A DNA stretch of 64,000 nt from Dracaena cambodiana (GCA_036321105.1 JAYEPQ010000008.1:1570001-1634000), one strand, 5' to 3'. Shown: positions 36,401 to 47,191, counted from the first letter of the stretch. Numbers and translations are program-made. Notes: generated by a model not told the origin, from the sequence alone.

Positions 36401-39012
36401 CTAGTACCTTGACTAAAATATTTGAAAGCTCTATCTTTGCAAAATATTCGAAGCCTATTAGCTTATTATCTATCTTATGTAAACGATTTTTTTTATTTAT
36501 TAGGCAATGCAAGACTTTATAGCATTCAAAACACAACCTTTACGACTTTTATAAAGAGGATATGGTCCCAATATGCGATCTATATGACTTTCTGAAATCG
36601 TAATATGCAATTTTTTGGATTCATAAAATCCGACACGACTTCGGTGTATCCTATATGTATCGACAAATGTCGCGAAAGTATAGATATCTGATATGTAACT
36701 GACACGGATATGGCACACACTTTAATTGTCCATGCTTCATAGTGCATTAGCATAGGTAGATGTTTTAAACTACGGAAAATAAAAAAGAGGCAGAAGAGCG
36801 AAATAGTTCATCTAGAAGGGATTGAAGTTGCCTCAAGTAAATATATATTAAATCTGCTATTTTGTGGAAGAGGAGGATAAATATAATTCGCTCTAATTCA
36901 GCATCCAAAGCAGCCTATCACCAACATACAACGTTCCCTGAGCGCTTAAATTCTATATACTCATTTTTATTTCACATACTAAAATGAACTGCATTCTAGG
37001 CAACCAAAGTTCATCCTATGAAAATGAGAGCTAGATTTGGAAGTTTACATGAAGTGAGACAGAGATAATGATATGCATTACTTGTTCATTTTATGTGATC
37101 ACTCTAAATAGAAAGGTTGATTCCTCTCATTCACACCCAACATGTATTGCAGGTAACCACGTTCTATCCTATGAAAATGAGAAGCAGATTTGGAAATTTA
37201 ATTGAAGGATGATAGAGCTATTTATATGCATTATTTGGTCATGTTAAGTGATCTATCTAAATGTAAAGGTCTATTCCTCTCATGGAAGCCAACCATTTAT
37301 ATTGCCTATACAAACCTGGAAGCTTTTCCGTAATGGGAATTTAGAGCTATTTCATATTCTTAATTGAATAATTCCCAAATGCAGCACAAATATTTTCGAT
37401 CCATATGTGTGAAGGAGATGCAGCCTATAAAGCATGGACACAAAACACATATATGGATATGACACAATCGATAGATGACATCAAGATTCAGACATAGAAA
37501 CATGGTTACATGCTCTTGGAAATGTGTCGATATATAAAACACATCAACCCCTAGTATCTAATTATAGGGAACGTTTATTTAAAATAAACAGGAAAAAAAA
37601 CATATAAATCCTTAATGATCTTAAATCCATAGCTTCTAATACAAGTCTATATCTTCTTCACATGTTTCATAGGTACTTAGTTTTGTTAAAATATTCTTCG
37701 AGAAGTATCTTCTTATGTCTTTAATTAGCGTTCAGCTCTAAGGTGTCCTACGCGCAATTTTTAGATCCTTTTCTTTTTCTAAAGACAAACCTATGACACC
37801 TAATCCTTTACTTTTTTTTTCCCTAAAACTTGAAGATGTTCAGACGCTGACATGTCTGATATTGATACGGAGAAACTTTAAAGAGTCCTTCTATGTAGGT
37901 TTCTATGTTTAGTAAGAGATTTCATTCACTTTTTAAACAATTATATCATGTTGAACACAACTATATCATCTCGACAGAGGAAACTATGGACAAGCACGAC
38001 AATCATTCAAATTTTAAAAGTTTACTTGGTGCATTAAACAATCATCTTTTCTTCATGCATTTAAGACCATGCAATCATTTAGATTTACATAATGCAAGGA
38101 CAGAGTTCAGTTATGGCACTGTTTTAACATTATTCTGAAACATAAATTTTCTATCAAACTTCTAAGACTTCATTTTCTTGCAGCCTACAAGTATAATATC
38201 CACTAATTACTAATTCTGCTCCAAGAACTTACAGCTACATCATTGTGACATCAGATTGAAAGAGAGATGCCCGACATTCATTAACTAACTTGTATCTGAC
38301 TTTGGCGCTATAAAGTTTAATGGATATTTTTATTGAATTAATCTTGCTTTCTAAAAACAAAGTCGAGTTCCAACAGGTGGCACCTACGACAAAGTGCATT
38401 GTTCAATGATTAGTTAAATCACGTAAGTTTCACATTTTCGCTCCTAGTTTTTTTTTTTTTTTATAACGGTATATTAAACTAATGGCTCCAAATCCATAGC
38501 ATGACTTCGAGGATCAACCAACTCGAGAAATAAACAAAAAAAATTAGAAAGTGTTTAAAATGTAGAACATTGGTTTAATAGATCCATATAATTAGTTCTA
38601 ATTCATACAATCTACACAGTATACTATAAATGGGAAAAAAAATTCAATATTCAAAGTTAAAATAATACTAGTAATAACAAGAACATCCATAACCAAACAG
38701 TCCACAGAAATATTAATAGCATTTTATATAATCCCACATCAATTCGTATCAAAACTTATGAACTTTCCAAGACGAACTAGTTCCAACAAAAATAATCCAA
38801 AGAAAGCAAAGCCCTAAATATCCAAAAGATTAAAATTTTAGCTTAATTTATCAAGAAAACTCCTAAAAACACGACAAATCGCATTGCAGCAATTACATAC
38901 AAAATTGGATGAATTTCTTCTTTTTTTTTTTAACCGTACCATAAACTCTCTCCGAAATTTCCAGAAGCCCGTCGGGGGGTTTCCGATAAAAGAACTTCCG
39001 AAATAGCGCCAT
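15469..39012 (-). CDS. Class II formin (PTEN-like, C2, FH1, FH2)
   Basis: Nucleates and caps actin filaments; the PTEN-like domain of class II formins tethers them to membrane lipids. Exons: 39012-38940, 34424-33724, 33423-33202, 33126-31151, 31055-30923, 27798-27727, 27294-27196, 27085-27044, 25782-25702, 25597-25547, 25469-25388, 23726-23632, 23034-22963, 22894-22778, 16787-16719, 16607-16541, 15656-15469. The total is 4140 nt (1379 aa), with phases consistent throughout. The start MALFRKFFYRKPP is the family's N-terminus. The PTEN-like loop is HCERGGWP at 125-132: Cys126 is present but the arginine of HCX5R is replaced, so phosphatase activity is not expected. C2 spans about 185-330. FH1 (about 650-930) holds several polyproline tracts. 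FH2 (about 960-1350) includes SLKPLHWVKV and LGNALNQGTARG. A tandem duplication lies at about 400-508. Rice class II formins (for example FH5/RMD) are the nearest well-studied relatives; orthology is not proven. Confidence 0.95.
18053..18451 (+). repeat. 5' LTR
   Basis: About 399 bp, TG...CA ends, paired with 20905-21291. Shared blocks include TGATGG(T/G)(A)ATAATAAAGG at the start and CCTAATTTGTTCTTCCC near the end. Confidence 0.8.
20023..20400 (+). CDS. Unassigned ORF inside the LTR retrotransposon (125 aa)
   Basis: The longest frame in the element's interior. It starts MKNYVFETTKRRDERSQKND and is mostly charged or hydrophobic, with no Cys-His zinc knuckle, Asp protease or RT motif. It does not resemble gag or pol that I know. 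It could be a remnant of a captured sequence, a decayed gag, or chance. Confidence that it is a functional gene is low. Confidence 0.2.
   Translation: MKNYVFETTKRRDERSQKNDDNDILIFYGECIIQPKPNIEVHDELLLVLNGISFLSVELEEPMIQFSGDFSPKPTIKFQLSTHAVNDHVYKEKSTEVLLILLYIMPIKHAISLVHLQKLLKKLRR
20905..21291 (+). repeat. 3' LTR
   Basis: About 387 bp, colinear with 18053-18451. It is followed directly by the AAGTT target duplication. Confidence 0.8.
21762..21840. repeat. Imperfect ~38 bp tandem repeat
   Basis: The block 'gccttcagttgaatt.tgggtgtcc' plus 'ggggacac' occurs twice in direct order, in formin intron 14 just past the LTR element. The surrounding 21480-21760 carries looser repeats of 'tttagttgtg' type. 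Confidence 0.6.
22010..22173 (+). mobile_element. 5'-truncated LINE 3' end, copy 1
   Basis: Ends in AAAGGCTTAGTTGTT followed by an imperfect TTG run. It is preceded by the conserved 'tacctcaagtacttgagata' block and by 'gataggaatgaatagagaagg', which encodes the degenerate C-terminal DRNEWRR-like end of a LINE ORF2. It lies in formin intron 14, antisense to the gene. Confidence 0.65.
23208..23453. repeat. Three-copy tandem repeat, unit about 85 bp
   Basis: The block 'agataaa(c/a)taaaagca.taa' followed by 'aaatcatggaaaat' and 'agtaaatg.agttagatga' recurs with starts near 23211, 23298 and 23380. It lies in formin intron 12. No coding potential. Confidence 0.7.
26126..26523. mobile_element. Possible hAT-like MITE
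   Basis: The sequence is rich in degenerate 'gaatatggatat' and 'gaattcgaatcggat' blocks typical of plant hAT-type MITEs. The left end begins CAGGG and the right end reads CATCCCTA, a CAGGG/TAGGG-like inverted pair. No convincing 8 bp target duplication was found. It lies in a formin intron. Confidence 0.4.
28590..28665. repeat. Two short tandem duplications
   Basis: 'ataaaatttgtatata' and then 'acattgtagacgtaaatta' each occur twice in direct order within 75 bp, in formin intron 5. This fits replication slippage. Confidence 0.8.
30237..30800 (+). other. Unassigned coding-like remnant in formin intron 5
   Basis: A plus-strand frame (30237-30602, 121 aa) with a hydrophobic segment (VINLAVIAASVVSLL) is followed by further open frames to about 30800, one containing PTNIFKYLLVDQL. 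Base composition is less AT-rich than the flanks. No known domain was recognised. It could be a decayed transposon ORF or a captured fragment. It runs antisense to the formin gene. Confidence 0.25.
32600..32925 (-). repeat. In-frame tandem duplication inside formin exon 4
   Basis: Two direct copies about 168 bp apart (32600-32758 and 32768-32924) encode near-identical peptides. Each contains LPQKSSPEY, RVKL(D/N)EA(D/N)RITTLSPSD and PKQQH. The duplication keeps the frame and enlarges the linker between the C2 and FH1 regions by about 56 residues. Confidence 0.9.
34786..34920 (-). mobile_element. 5'-truncated LINE 3' end, copy 2
   Basis: On the plus strand it reads 'caacaacaactaagtctttt', then 'gtaggctacatgaaccaaaa' and 'cactcattcctatgagcaat'. 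These are the inverse of the TTG tail and terminal ORF2 codons of the other copies. It lies in formin intron 1, in the same orientation as the gene. Confidence 0.6.
36128..36750. mobile_element. Terminal-inverted-repeat element in formin intron 1
   Basis: The left end CTATGAAACATAGACA is matched by the inverse at the right (TGTCCATGCTTCATAG). The flanks TGCATCGAC and TGCATTAGC agree at 7 of 9 bases, which may be a decayed 9 bp target duplication. The interior is AT-rich without coding capacity; 'gacacg/cgtgtc'-rich ends recall 57650-57840. Confidence 0.45.
36990..37295. repeat. Two-copy tandem duplication, unit about 150 bp
   Basis: 'tcctatgaaaatgaga.gcagatttgga' through 'tatgcatta.ttg.tcat' and 'tgat..ctctaaat..aaaggt..attcctctcat' occurs twice in direct order (about 36990-37135 and 37145-37290). 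It lies in formin intron 1. Confidence 0.7.
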
Positions 39013-40505
39013 CCTCCTCCAGATCCAGTCGGAACCCTAGAAAATAGTTTTAGCTCAAGGACCGCTCTTTTGTAACCCTAGGGCTCGGGGGGAAATTGTC
39101 GGAGATCGCAGGGGCAGAATGGGAACCCAAAGTTTGGAGCGCGAGCCAGTGCTGATCCGGGAACAGAGCATAGATTTTGCTGCGGCTTTAAGGAATCGCG
39201 AGCGAGCTTTTCTTCTCTCTCTCTCTGTCTTGGGTTTCTCTCTCGAAATTGGACTCGTATTGCAAAAAAAGGGAAAGTCTAGGGTTTTCGCTGATGGGAG
39301 CTCGATGGGATTAAAAATGCAAAAAAAAAAATTGATTGCTGAGAGAGATCTCAAAGGAAAAAAAATAATAAAAAAAGTTGTTGAGACTTGAAGAGATCAT
39401 GTGCTTCCTTCGCTCGCGCGTTCAGTCGTTTTCCATCGCTAACTGCTAAGCTATCTTCTGAGAGAGGTGATGATGATAACGTGTCATTTTTTTTTTTATT
39501 TATTTATTGTTGCGATATTTATTTAGACTAGTGGTCTTTTTTTTTTTTTTTTTTTTTTTTTGCCTGCGCTTATCTGTCATTGACTTCATCTTAACGGGTT
39601 AGGATCTTTCATCCTTGGATGAATGGATTGGGTATTACTTCAAAAATGCGCGCTCGCTTCCTTGATGATAACATTGAGGATAAGTTACCATATTTGTTTT
39701 TGCTACAGCAAGCCGCATCATTTCATATCTCATTTTAGAGGCATTTCAACTTGCTTCAGAGACTAGTTACCTTACTAATAGATTTTTTAAGTTACATTCA
39801 CATCTAAATTTGCTGCAAAGGTAACACATTGATTTTCTTATCTTTGAGTACATTAGCCCGTATGTTACTAATATGCATGAATGTATTGACGATCAAGATC
39901 AGCAGAGTTTTTTATTTTTCCTCTCATCACTTATATATGAAGCGAGCTAGGAAAAACTTAATAAAAAGAAACAAAAGCAAAGTAAATTCTGAACAATGCA
40001 CTATATACAAAAAAAAAAAATAATGTAATAGCAATAAATAATTTGAAAAATATAATCTCCAACAATCTATCAGACGAATAATTACAATCTCACAGGAATA
40101 CATAGTGATATTTTTTTTATATAGTCTGTAATTATTTTTTAAAAAGAGTGAGGCAATAAGACGTTATATTTACCATGCAACCACGTTATTGATTCCTATT
40201 CCTCACCATCGATCACCTCCAACAATTCCCTTCACCTCTCTCATTCTATTGTCATTCGCCAACCTCTCCCCTCTCTCCACCGCTGATCTCTTTCTCGGAC
40301 AGTCTAACCGCTCCTCCTCCACCATCTCTCTCCGCCCCCTTCACATTGGCACAATCCTACCCCAATTCCGATCAAACCCCACATCTCATAGAATTGAGAG
40401 GGGAGGATTTAATGACAATTTTTTAAAAATAATAGTAAATTTGTAAAAATTAAAGAATGTCTTTAAAAATTGATAGGTACCGTTAGATGCTCTCATATAA
40501 TATTG

Positions 40506-40647
40506 GGGAGTTTCCAAAGTAGCACACAAATTTTCCTAATAAGTCCACCAACTCTTTATGTTTTTTTTTTTTTTATCTGGACTCAAAATCCCAACAGTTA
40601 TAAAGTAGGCTCACTAGGAAAAATAGTGTGCTCCTTTGGAAACTCCC
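40506..40647. mobile_element. GGGAGTTTC-family element, copy 4 (short)
   Basis: GGGAGTTTCCAAAGTAGCAC at the left pairs with GTGCTCCTTTGGAAACTCCC at the right. Subterminal 'cctaataagtccacc' and 'gtaggctcactaggaaaaa' match the family. It is 142 bp with no captured DNA and no clear target duplication. It lies in the formin-POLAR intergenic space. Confidence 0.75.
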
Positions 40648-40826
40648 ATGGGGAAAAATTGCATCCGACCCGTTATTACCTAATTATTCCAGGTTTGATT
40701 AAGGTGGTTGAAACTTTAGAGAACTAAACAAAACCTAAAAGAATCGGTGGGTGTGAAAATATCGTTTTCTTTATTTCATTCGTTTTTTTTTCGTTCCCTT
40801 TTTGTTTTTTTCCTGCATGCTTCTTT

Positions 40827-40980
40827 CACGTGATCTAACCTGCCGGGTCCAGCACTTGTCCTCGCCGAGGACGACAGAGAGACGACCTGTCATTTAGCGG
40901 AGGGCAATTTCATCTTTCTATACGAAAATGGGGGTGATGATAAGCCGGTGACACGTGGGCAGAAGGCTGGAGAAGATAAG
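40827..40980. promoter_or_regulatory. G-box / I-box cluster
   Basis: CACGTG at 40827-40832 and 40952-40957, with GATAAG (I-box) at 40939-40944 and 40975-40980 flanking the second G-box. Paired I-box and G-box motifs are a known light-responsive arrangement in plant promoters; CACGTG(G/T)C-like sites also bind ABA-related bZIPs. The cluster lies 1.2 kb upstream of POLAR and 1.8 kb upstream of the formin ATG. Function is inferred. Confidence 0.4.
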
Positions 40981-42203
40981 CTTGCACGTCACACCTGTGC
41001 ATGTGATGTAGATCCCATCACCCAGCGGTGAAAATAAGGAGTCCGTACGTTCGTGATTTCTGTTAGATTACTAATGGCGTAGTTTTAATTTTTAATTCAT
41101 TAAATACTAAAATAATATAAATTTTTGTATAAAACAGACTAAAATTTGACTTTAAGATGCTGGAGTTATGAACAATGGCAGCTGTAGCTACAATAACTGT
41201 ATTGCTCAATAAAATGTGCAGTTGCTACTGCAGCTTGTTGAAGAATTAATCAAAACGAACTCAATTAATAGACTAAGAATTGATACGAGACTATATACCA
41301 TTAGAAGACTAAAAATTAATGTCTTTAAAAATTTGTTTTGTTAAAATATAAAATAAATTCTCTTAATTTTTACAAGTTTGAAGGTATAGTGGAGAGCACC
41401 AGAGTAATTCAGATTAAAATTATACCAAGCACGCGGCTTTTTATATAAAAAAAAAAGAATATCGCCAAATAAAATCTAGTTTTCGGTACAAAATGATATC
41501 TCAACCTAGGCATGTTAAAAAAAATAAAATAAATTCCTCAACTCATTATGACTTTGAAGTTTTGCGTGGCAAAAGAGATTTCAATATAGTTTAACAAAGT
41601 CGTCAATATAGATGTGAGGCATAGGAGGAGTAGATCAAGGCCGCCTACGTCGGCCCGTGGGTATGATTAAAATCCGGCCCACCATCTACGAACAAGTGTC
41701 CTATACAAACAACGTTGCTGGGCCTCGCAACTTGCAGACATTAATTTTTTTTAAGTTCAATTTTATATCCGAACCATACCAAGTGCAGCCCTTCACGTCC
41801 GCCTACCCAATCTTCCAACGCTGACCGCCCCAGTGGGCCCCCACTACGATCCTCTGGCCCAAAATTACGCGTCCATATCCAACTTAAAAGAACACAATAG
41901 AAACAAGCTCAAGGCCCACACCCTCCATTATTCCCTCGTCTTCGTCCCTCTCAAATCCCGTCATTAAAGACCGTAATCAGCACTAATCACCTCTCCAGGT
42001 GTCCCCTTCAGTGGGCCCGGCGACATGAATCCCCGATTCTCTCCGAGCGAAGCATGAAATTACGTGTCCTAATACTGACTAATTAACTACTTAATTAATA
42101 TTTTAAGGGAGGAGATTAACACCTCCTTAACCTCTTCAAATAACAGGCTCGCTCGCCTCTGCTTCTGCCGCGACAAATATATTCGGAGAAAAATTCGGGA
42201 AAT

Positions 42204-45200
42204 ATGCGGATCGCCGACGTCCTCAGCGACCGCAGCGACGATGAGGGCGGCGAGAAATTCGACGAGGGCAAGAGAAAAAGTGGAGATTTTGATCCCTCAT
42301 TTCTCACTCGGTCTCTGTTCTCGCGGTTGTTTCCGAGGAATTACTCGTTTAGGGTAATAAAGAGGAAGAAGAAGGCGGAAGCGGGTGCAGGATTGGATGC
42401 GGATCCGCCGGCGGGAACCGGTGAGGCTGCGGTGGTGGATCCGGCGTCGGATTCGGAGGCGCGGAGGAGCAAGGAGCTGTCGATTGATTCAGGTGCAAGT
42501 GTTAAACCCTAAAGTTGTCTCCTTTTAGTTTAATTAGAGATCACCATCCATTGTTCTAATTGTTTAATATTACAGTTCCCATTATAGAAGACTTGAAAAT
42601 GAGAGAAAAATTAGAACAATGGTTGAAGATCTGTTAGTAAGAATTTTTCCAATTATTTTCTGTGATTTAATTTCTGCTCTATAGCTAACCCATGAGAGAA
42701 AATTAGGACAAATGGTTACAGTCAATCTTTTTTTTTTTTATACTGATTTTTGTTTATTTTTGAGTGTTTAGATTTATGTGAAACAATTAACCTCACCAAT
42801 TCAATGTGATTAGCTAGGTTGATGCTGATGAAGGTCTTGTACTCGATGAGTCGGGAAAGGGAGTTTCCAACGGAGCAAGCACACCAATTTTTTTTTAGTG
42901 CGCCCACTTTATAACTGTTTGGCTCTAAGTACAGACAACCAAAAAAACACTGAGCTCTAGGAAAATTGGTGTGCTCCTTTGGAAACTCCCTTTGGGAAAG
43001 GGAATTTCTAGATGGGCACAACTTTTTTGCTAGTGAGCACACCCTCTCTTTTGAAAAGAGAGGGTTTTTCCTAGTGAGCACACCAATATTCCTAAACTAT
43101 CCTCCTCTCTCTCTCCGATTGATTTCTTCTTCTTCTTCTTCTTCATCGTCTTCTTCTTCTTCTTCGTTTATTCGGCAATTTTCGTGGGTGTCAGCCGCCG
43201 CAAGGAGGCTGTGGTTGTCGTCCTCGCTGGCGGCGGCCTTCGAGACCTCGCCGGCGACGGGGGAGATCAACTGCACAGATCCGGACTGGCTAGCTCAGAC
43301 CAGCCCATTCCATCCGGAACTGCTAACCCGGATGGGTTTGCCTCATCCGGATTAGCAGTCCCGGATGGAGTTTTAAAAGGCAGTTTTGAAAAAAAAATAA
43401 ATGGCAAAATGGGTAAAAAAGGAGAACTTTTAAAGTGGGCTCACTAGGAAATATGCTGTGTCCATCTAGAAACTCCCTCGGGAAAGGGTGGTGACAAAAA
43501 ACACACTGAGAAGCAGGAGGGCTTACTAGGAAAATTGGTGTGCTCCTGTGGAAACTCCCGTCGGGAAAGGGTCGTCAGTAGGGTTAGGGTTATGCTTGTG
43601 CTGGTCAGCATGCACGTCCAATTTTTTTTTGTGGGGGTTGCCATAATTGAGATAGATTCTAACTTAATCTTATTATTTGCAAGTTTTTAATTACAACAAC
43701 AACAACAACTAAGCCTTTTATCCCAAGTACTTTGAACCAAAAGAAAATCACGCAGGATTGATCACATTGATAATCCTTCTCTATTCATTCCTATCAAGTA
43801 ATATATTCTCATTAAAACCTCTAAAATCCATATCTTTTTGTATCACTTCCATTCATATTTTCTATGGTCTTTCCTTCGCTCTTTTAACTTGTTCTAAGCT
43901 CCTCTCGTCGAAATGGTGCATTTGTAGATTTACATTACATATGACCAAATCATCGTAAGTAATTTTCTCACATCTTCTCATCGATGGGGCTATATCTATT
44001 TTAGTACGAATATCTTTATTTCTTATTTTATCTCTCCTAGTGTTGGTCCATATCCAGCGAAGCATGATAAGTGAATTTTCAAGAATATTGTTGCTGCCTA
44101 AATTAATGATTCTTTGATTTATATTGAGGTACCTATAAGGGATTTCTAGGGTATGGAAGGAAAGTAAAGAGGACGTTGGTGGAATATGTCTCTGTGTGCA
44201 TGTAGTATGGTTTAAACTGAATGCTTGCAGTTTTATCTTATTGCGACTTGTGAGAAAGGTTTTAATTATTGGCTGATACGGATATGTGTCACAAATATCA
44301 TATAAGATATGAAGGTATCCAATACAACATACTGATATTGGCAAATATTGTTTACACTTGATGTACTATCAATTGTTCCGAAATGATACGTTCAATATTG
44401 TTGATTTTCAAGTTAAACCGTCAATCCGATTATGAGATTGAAATCTTGCTTGTATCACTTATCAATGGTGCTCCATCTTAATAGTTGCACTTGATGTTCA
44501 CGTGATTAAGCATGATGTCTCTATTGAGTGATATTGTACCCCTGGGGTCAAATCTTATGGTTGTGAACGACCTATGGGGTTCGAACGAATCCTACTCATG
44601 CTTGAAGCTATGCCCTTTGATGAAAATTGAACTTTTGATTACCCCTGAGGTATCAATTTCCAAAAGTGTTATATCAATGTCAGAATGATCAATAGACTTG
44701 AAAATACTAACCTGACATAGTTATGGGTCAAAACATATCTATGCTTCATATTCTGGATTGAGACCGACTATATTAAAGGTACAAATTTATACACAGCTAA
44801 GAAGAGTGATGAAGACATACTGCGTGAAGTTGAATAATATGACTATCATGTGGATGTATCATGTTACACATGGATGGCATGACAACTATATCACATCGAT
44901 ACTTGTCCAAAAGCAGACATTTAGTTATTTTCTATTTTTTTTTTTTTTTGTTGTCCATTTTCAGGTAGAAGGAATCAAGATTTCTCTGTTAACTTTGGAA
45001 TGGGTATCGGATTGGTTTTCCTCCTCACCAAGAGTGCAACTGAATTCAACAAAATGATGGAGCTGCGAGCAGATATGGAGATGTTGCTTAAAGAGATTAA
45101 ACATGAAGTTCGAAAGAAAGATGCCACTGAAAGTTCGTCCGAGTCAAATAATAACATTTCATTTTCTCCGTCTCATTTCTGTGGAGACATAGATACAAGC

Positions 45201-46437
45201 ATGATCACTCCCATGCCTAATTGTGGTACGTGTTTCACTCTGCAAGATGCTAAATGTGATGTCGAATCTGATAATGCATCAAAGTGTGATGCAAAAAGCC
45301 CAGGCATTGGTCAAATGGAAGCAGAGCTTGAAGTTGAATTAGAACGTCTGCAGCACAACTTGGATGGACAAGGCTCATCGTTGCTTCAACACAGGATGGA
45401 GGTATACTTCTTTAAAGAGTTCTATTTTATTGATTCATATTTACTTGACTGAGACACGAGGTCCCGCAGCTTCATGCATCATTATATCCATGAGAGACAC
45501 AGTAGCTTAATGATGTTATCTTTATTTAACCGTGGGTTGATGGTAACAGTTATAGCTAGATGTGATACTTACAAGTTGTGTTGCTACTGCGAATGGACTT
45601 CGATATACAAGCCCTATGGTCTCTCTAGGATGCCACTTTCATGCTTTATTCTTTATAGCTGGTTGCTTCATTAATTAGTTGATTGTAGCAGCCAGCCTCT
45701 TCTTCTCCTTCTCCTTCTCCTTCTCATTTATCAATTAGATTGAATAGCTGGTCGATTAATTGGACTGTATGCAGAATAACCGGTTGTCCTTTGGAATCTT
45801 TATGCAATTCCGTTACAACAAAAATTCTTAAATGACAAGTACTGCTATCCTTTTTGCTAGTTCCTTCTTTATGCGTTGGTCATATAAGCAACTAGGCTTA
45901 GTTCAAGTCAACCTCAAATTCATCTCCACAAATGCAACCAGGTAAGCTTATTTCCTATAATGCAAAGTCCCTTTAGGCTCATAAATGTATCTTCGGAAGA
46001 ATATTAACTTTAGTACTAAACTTATATATGAAGATGGGACCACGAACTGCTAGCTTAAACTTTTAGTTCGAGAGTGGTATATATCCAACAAGGAAGGGTT
46101 TATCTTTCTCAACAGAGAGAATTGTTTCAAGAGCTATCTATGGCCCATGTTATGTCTAGGAGATTCAAGTTCTCTCTGTCAATCTGTGTAAGAGCTGGCC
46201 AGGGAGAAGTGAAGTATCATGTGAAGCCCTGTGTTACAGGGGATTAGGCCCTGCTAACCAAAAAAAATTGGTGATGCTGTTTCCTGTGTCTCTGTATTAA
46301 CCAAGGTTCAAGGATCTGGTTTTCTGGAGATTAGTCTGATCTTCAATCTGAGACCTTCTATCTCTAGAAAACCCCACTTTGTTTAGTTTTGTGAAGTCTG
46401 AAAGTACTCTACATTAATTCCCAACCTGCACATCCAG

Positions 46438-46473
<36 letters not shown>

Positions 46474-46706
46474 AAATGGGAAATTCATCGGTCCCTTCAC
46501 TGCCGCTAAGCTGACCCAATACAATTATTACACGTGGCGCCACTTAAGATAACAAATAAAAGAACTCTCTTAATCGTCCTTTGAATGACGCCACATGTAA
46601 TAATTGTATTGGACCACCTAAGTAACGGTGAAGGTAGTTGATAATTGTATTGGGCCACCTAAGTAACGGTGAAGGAACTCTCTTCATCGCCAGTGAATTT
46701 CCCATT

Positions 46707-46772
<66 letters not shown>

Positions 46773-47191
46773 AGGGTATTTATGTAATTTAACAATTATA
46801 ATTGGGTTGTGTCCAACTATATATATATATTCCTATCATGTAATTGTAACCTCATTCTCAAAATAGTGGAAAACCATCTGGCAACTATAGAGATAGTCCG
46901 ATTTGGGGCGAATCACGTAAATCCCGAGTCTGTTTGTGTGATGTGTGATTGCCTGTTCTTTATTCTTTTGTAATTACTACTCAGATATGTGATATTCCCA
47001 GCACACTTTATCAGTGAGCCAGGCCTCACTGTTCTTTATCCATACAATTAAAATCCTTACCCAGTTACACATTTCACTGTTGCTAATGCCACTACAGAAT
47101 TGTGTCTTTCCTTGTTATCCTGCAACTAATACATGTGTTATAGTAAGTGTTTGTCCATTTGGATAAAAGAAACTGAACACCATATAAGATG

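Larger units (their letters stand above)
39013..42203. promoter_or_regulatory. Divergent intergenic region between formin and POLAR
   Basis: Contains the formin leader (39013 upward; telo-box TAGGGTTT on the plus strand at 39280-39287, AAACCCTA in gene sense), a 99-aa upstream ORF (39354-39055, minus), poly-T tracts, and one GGGAGTTTC element at 40506-40647. It also holds a G-box/I-box cluster at about 40827-40980 and AT-rich sequence before the POLAR start. No further gene is seen. Confidence 0.6.

Noticed and set aside
43575..43592. Interstitial telomere-like TTAGGG repeats
   Set aside because: Only about two units; far below what would mark a telomere relic.
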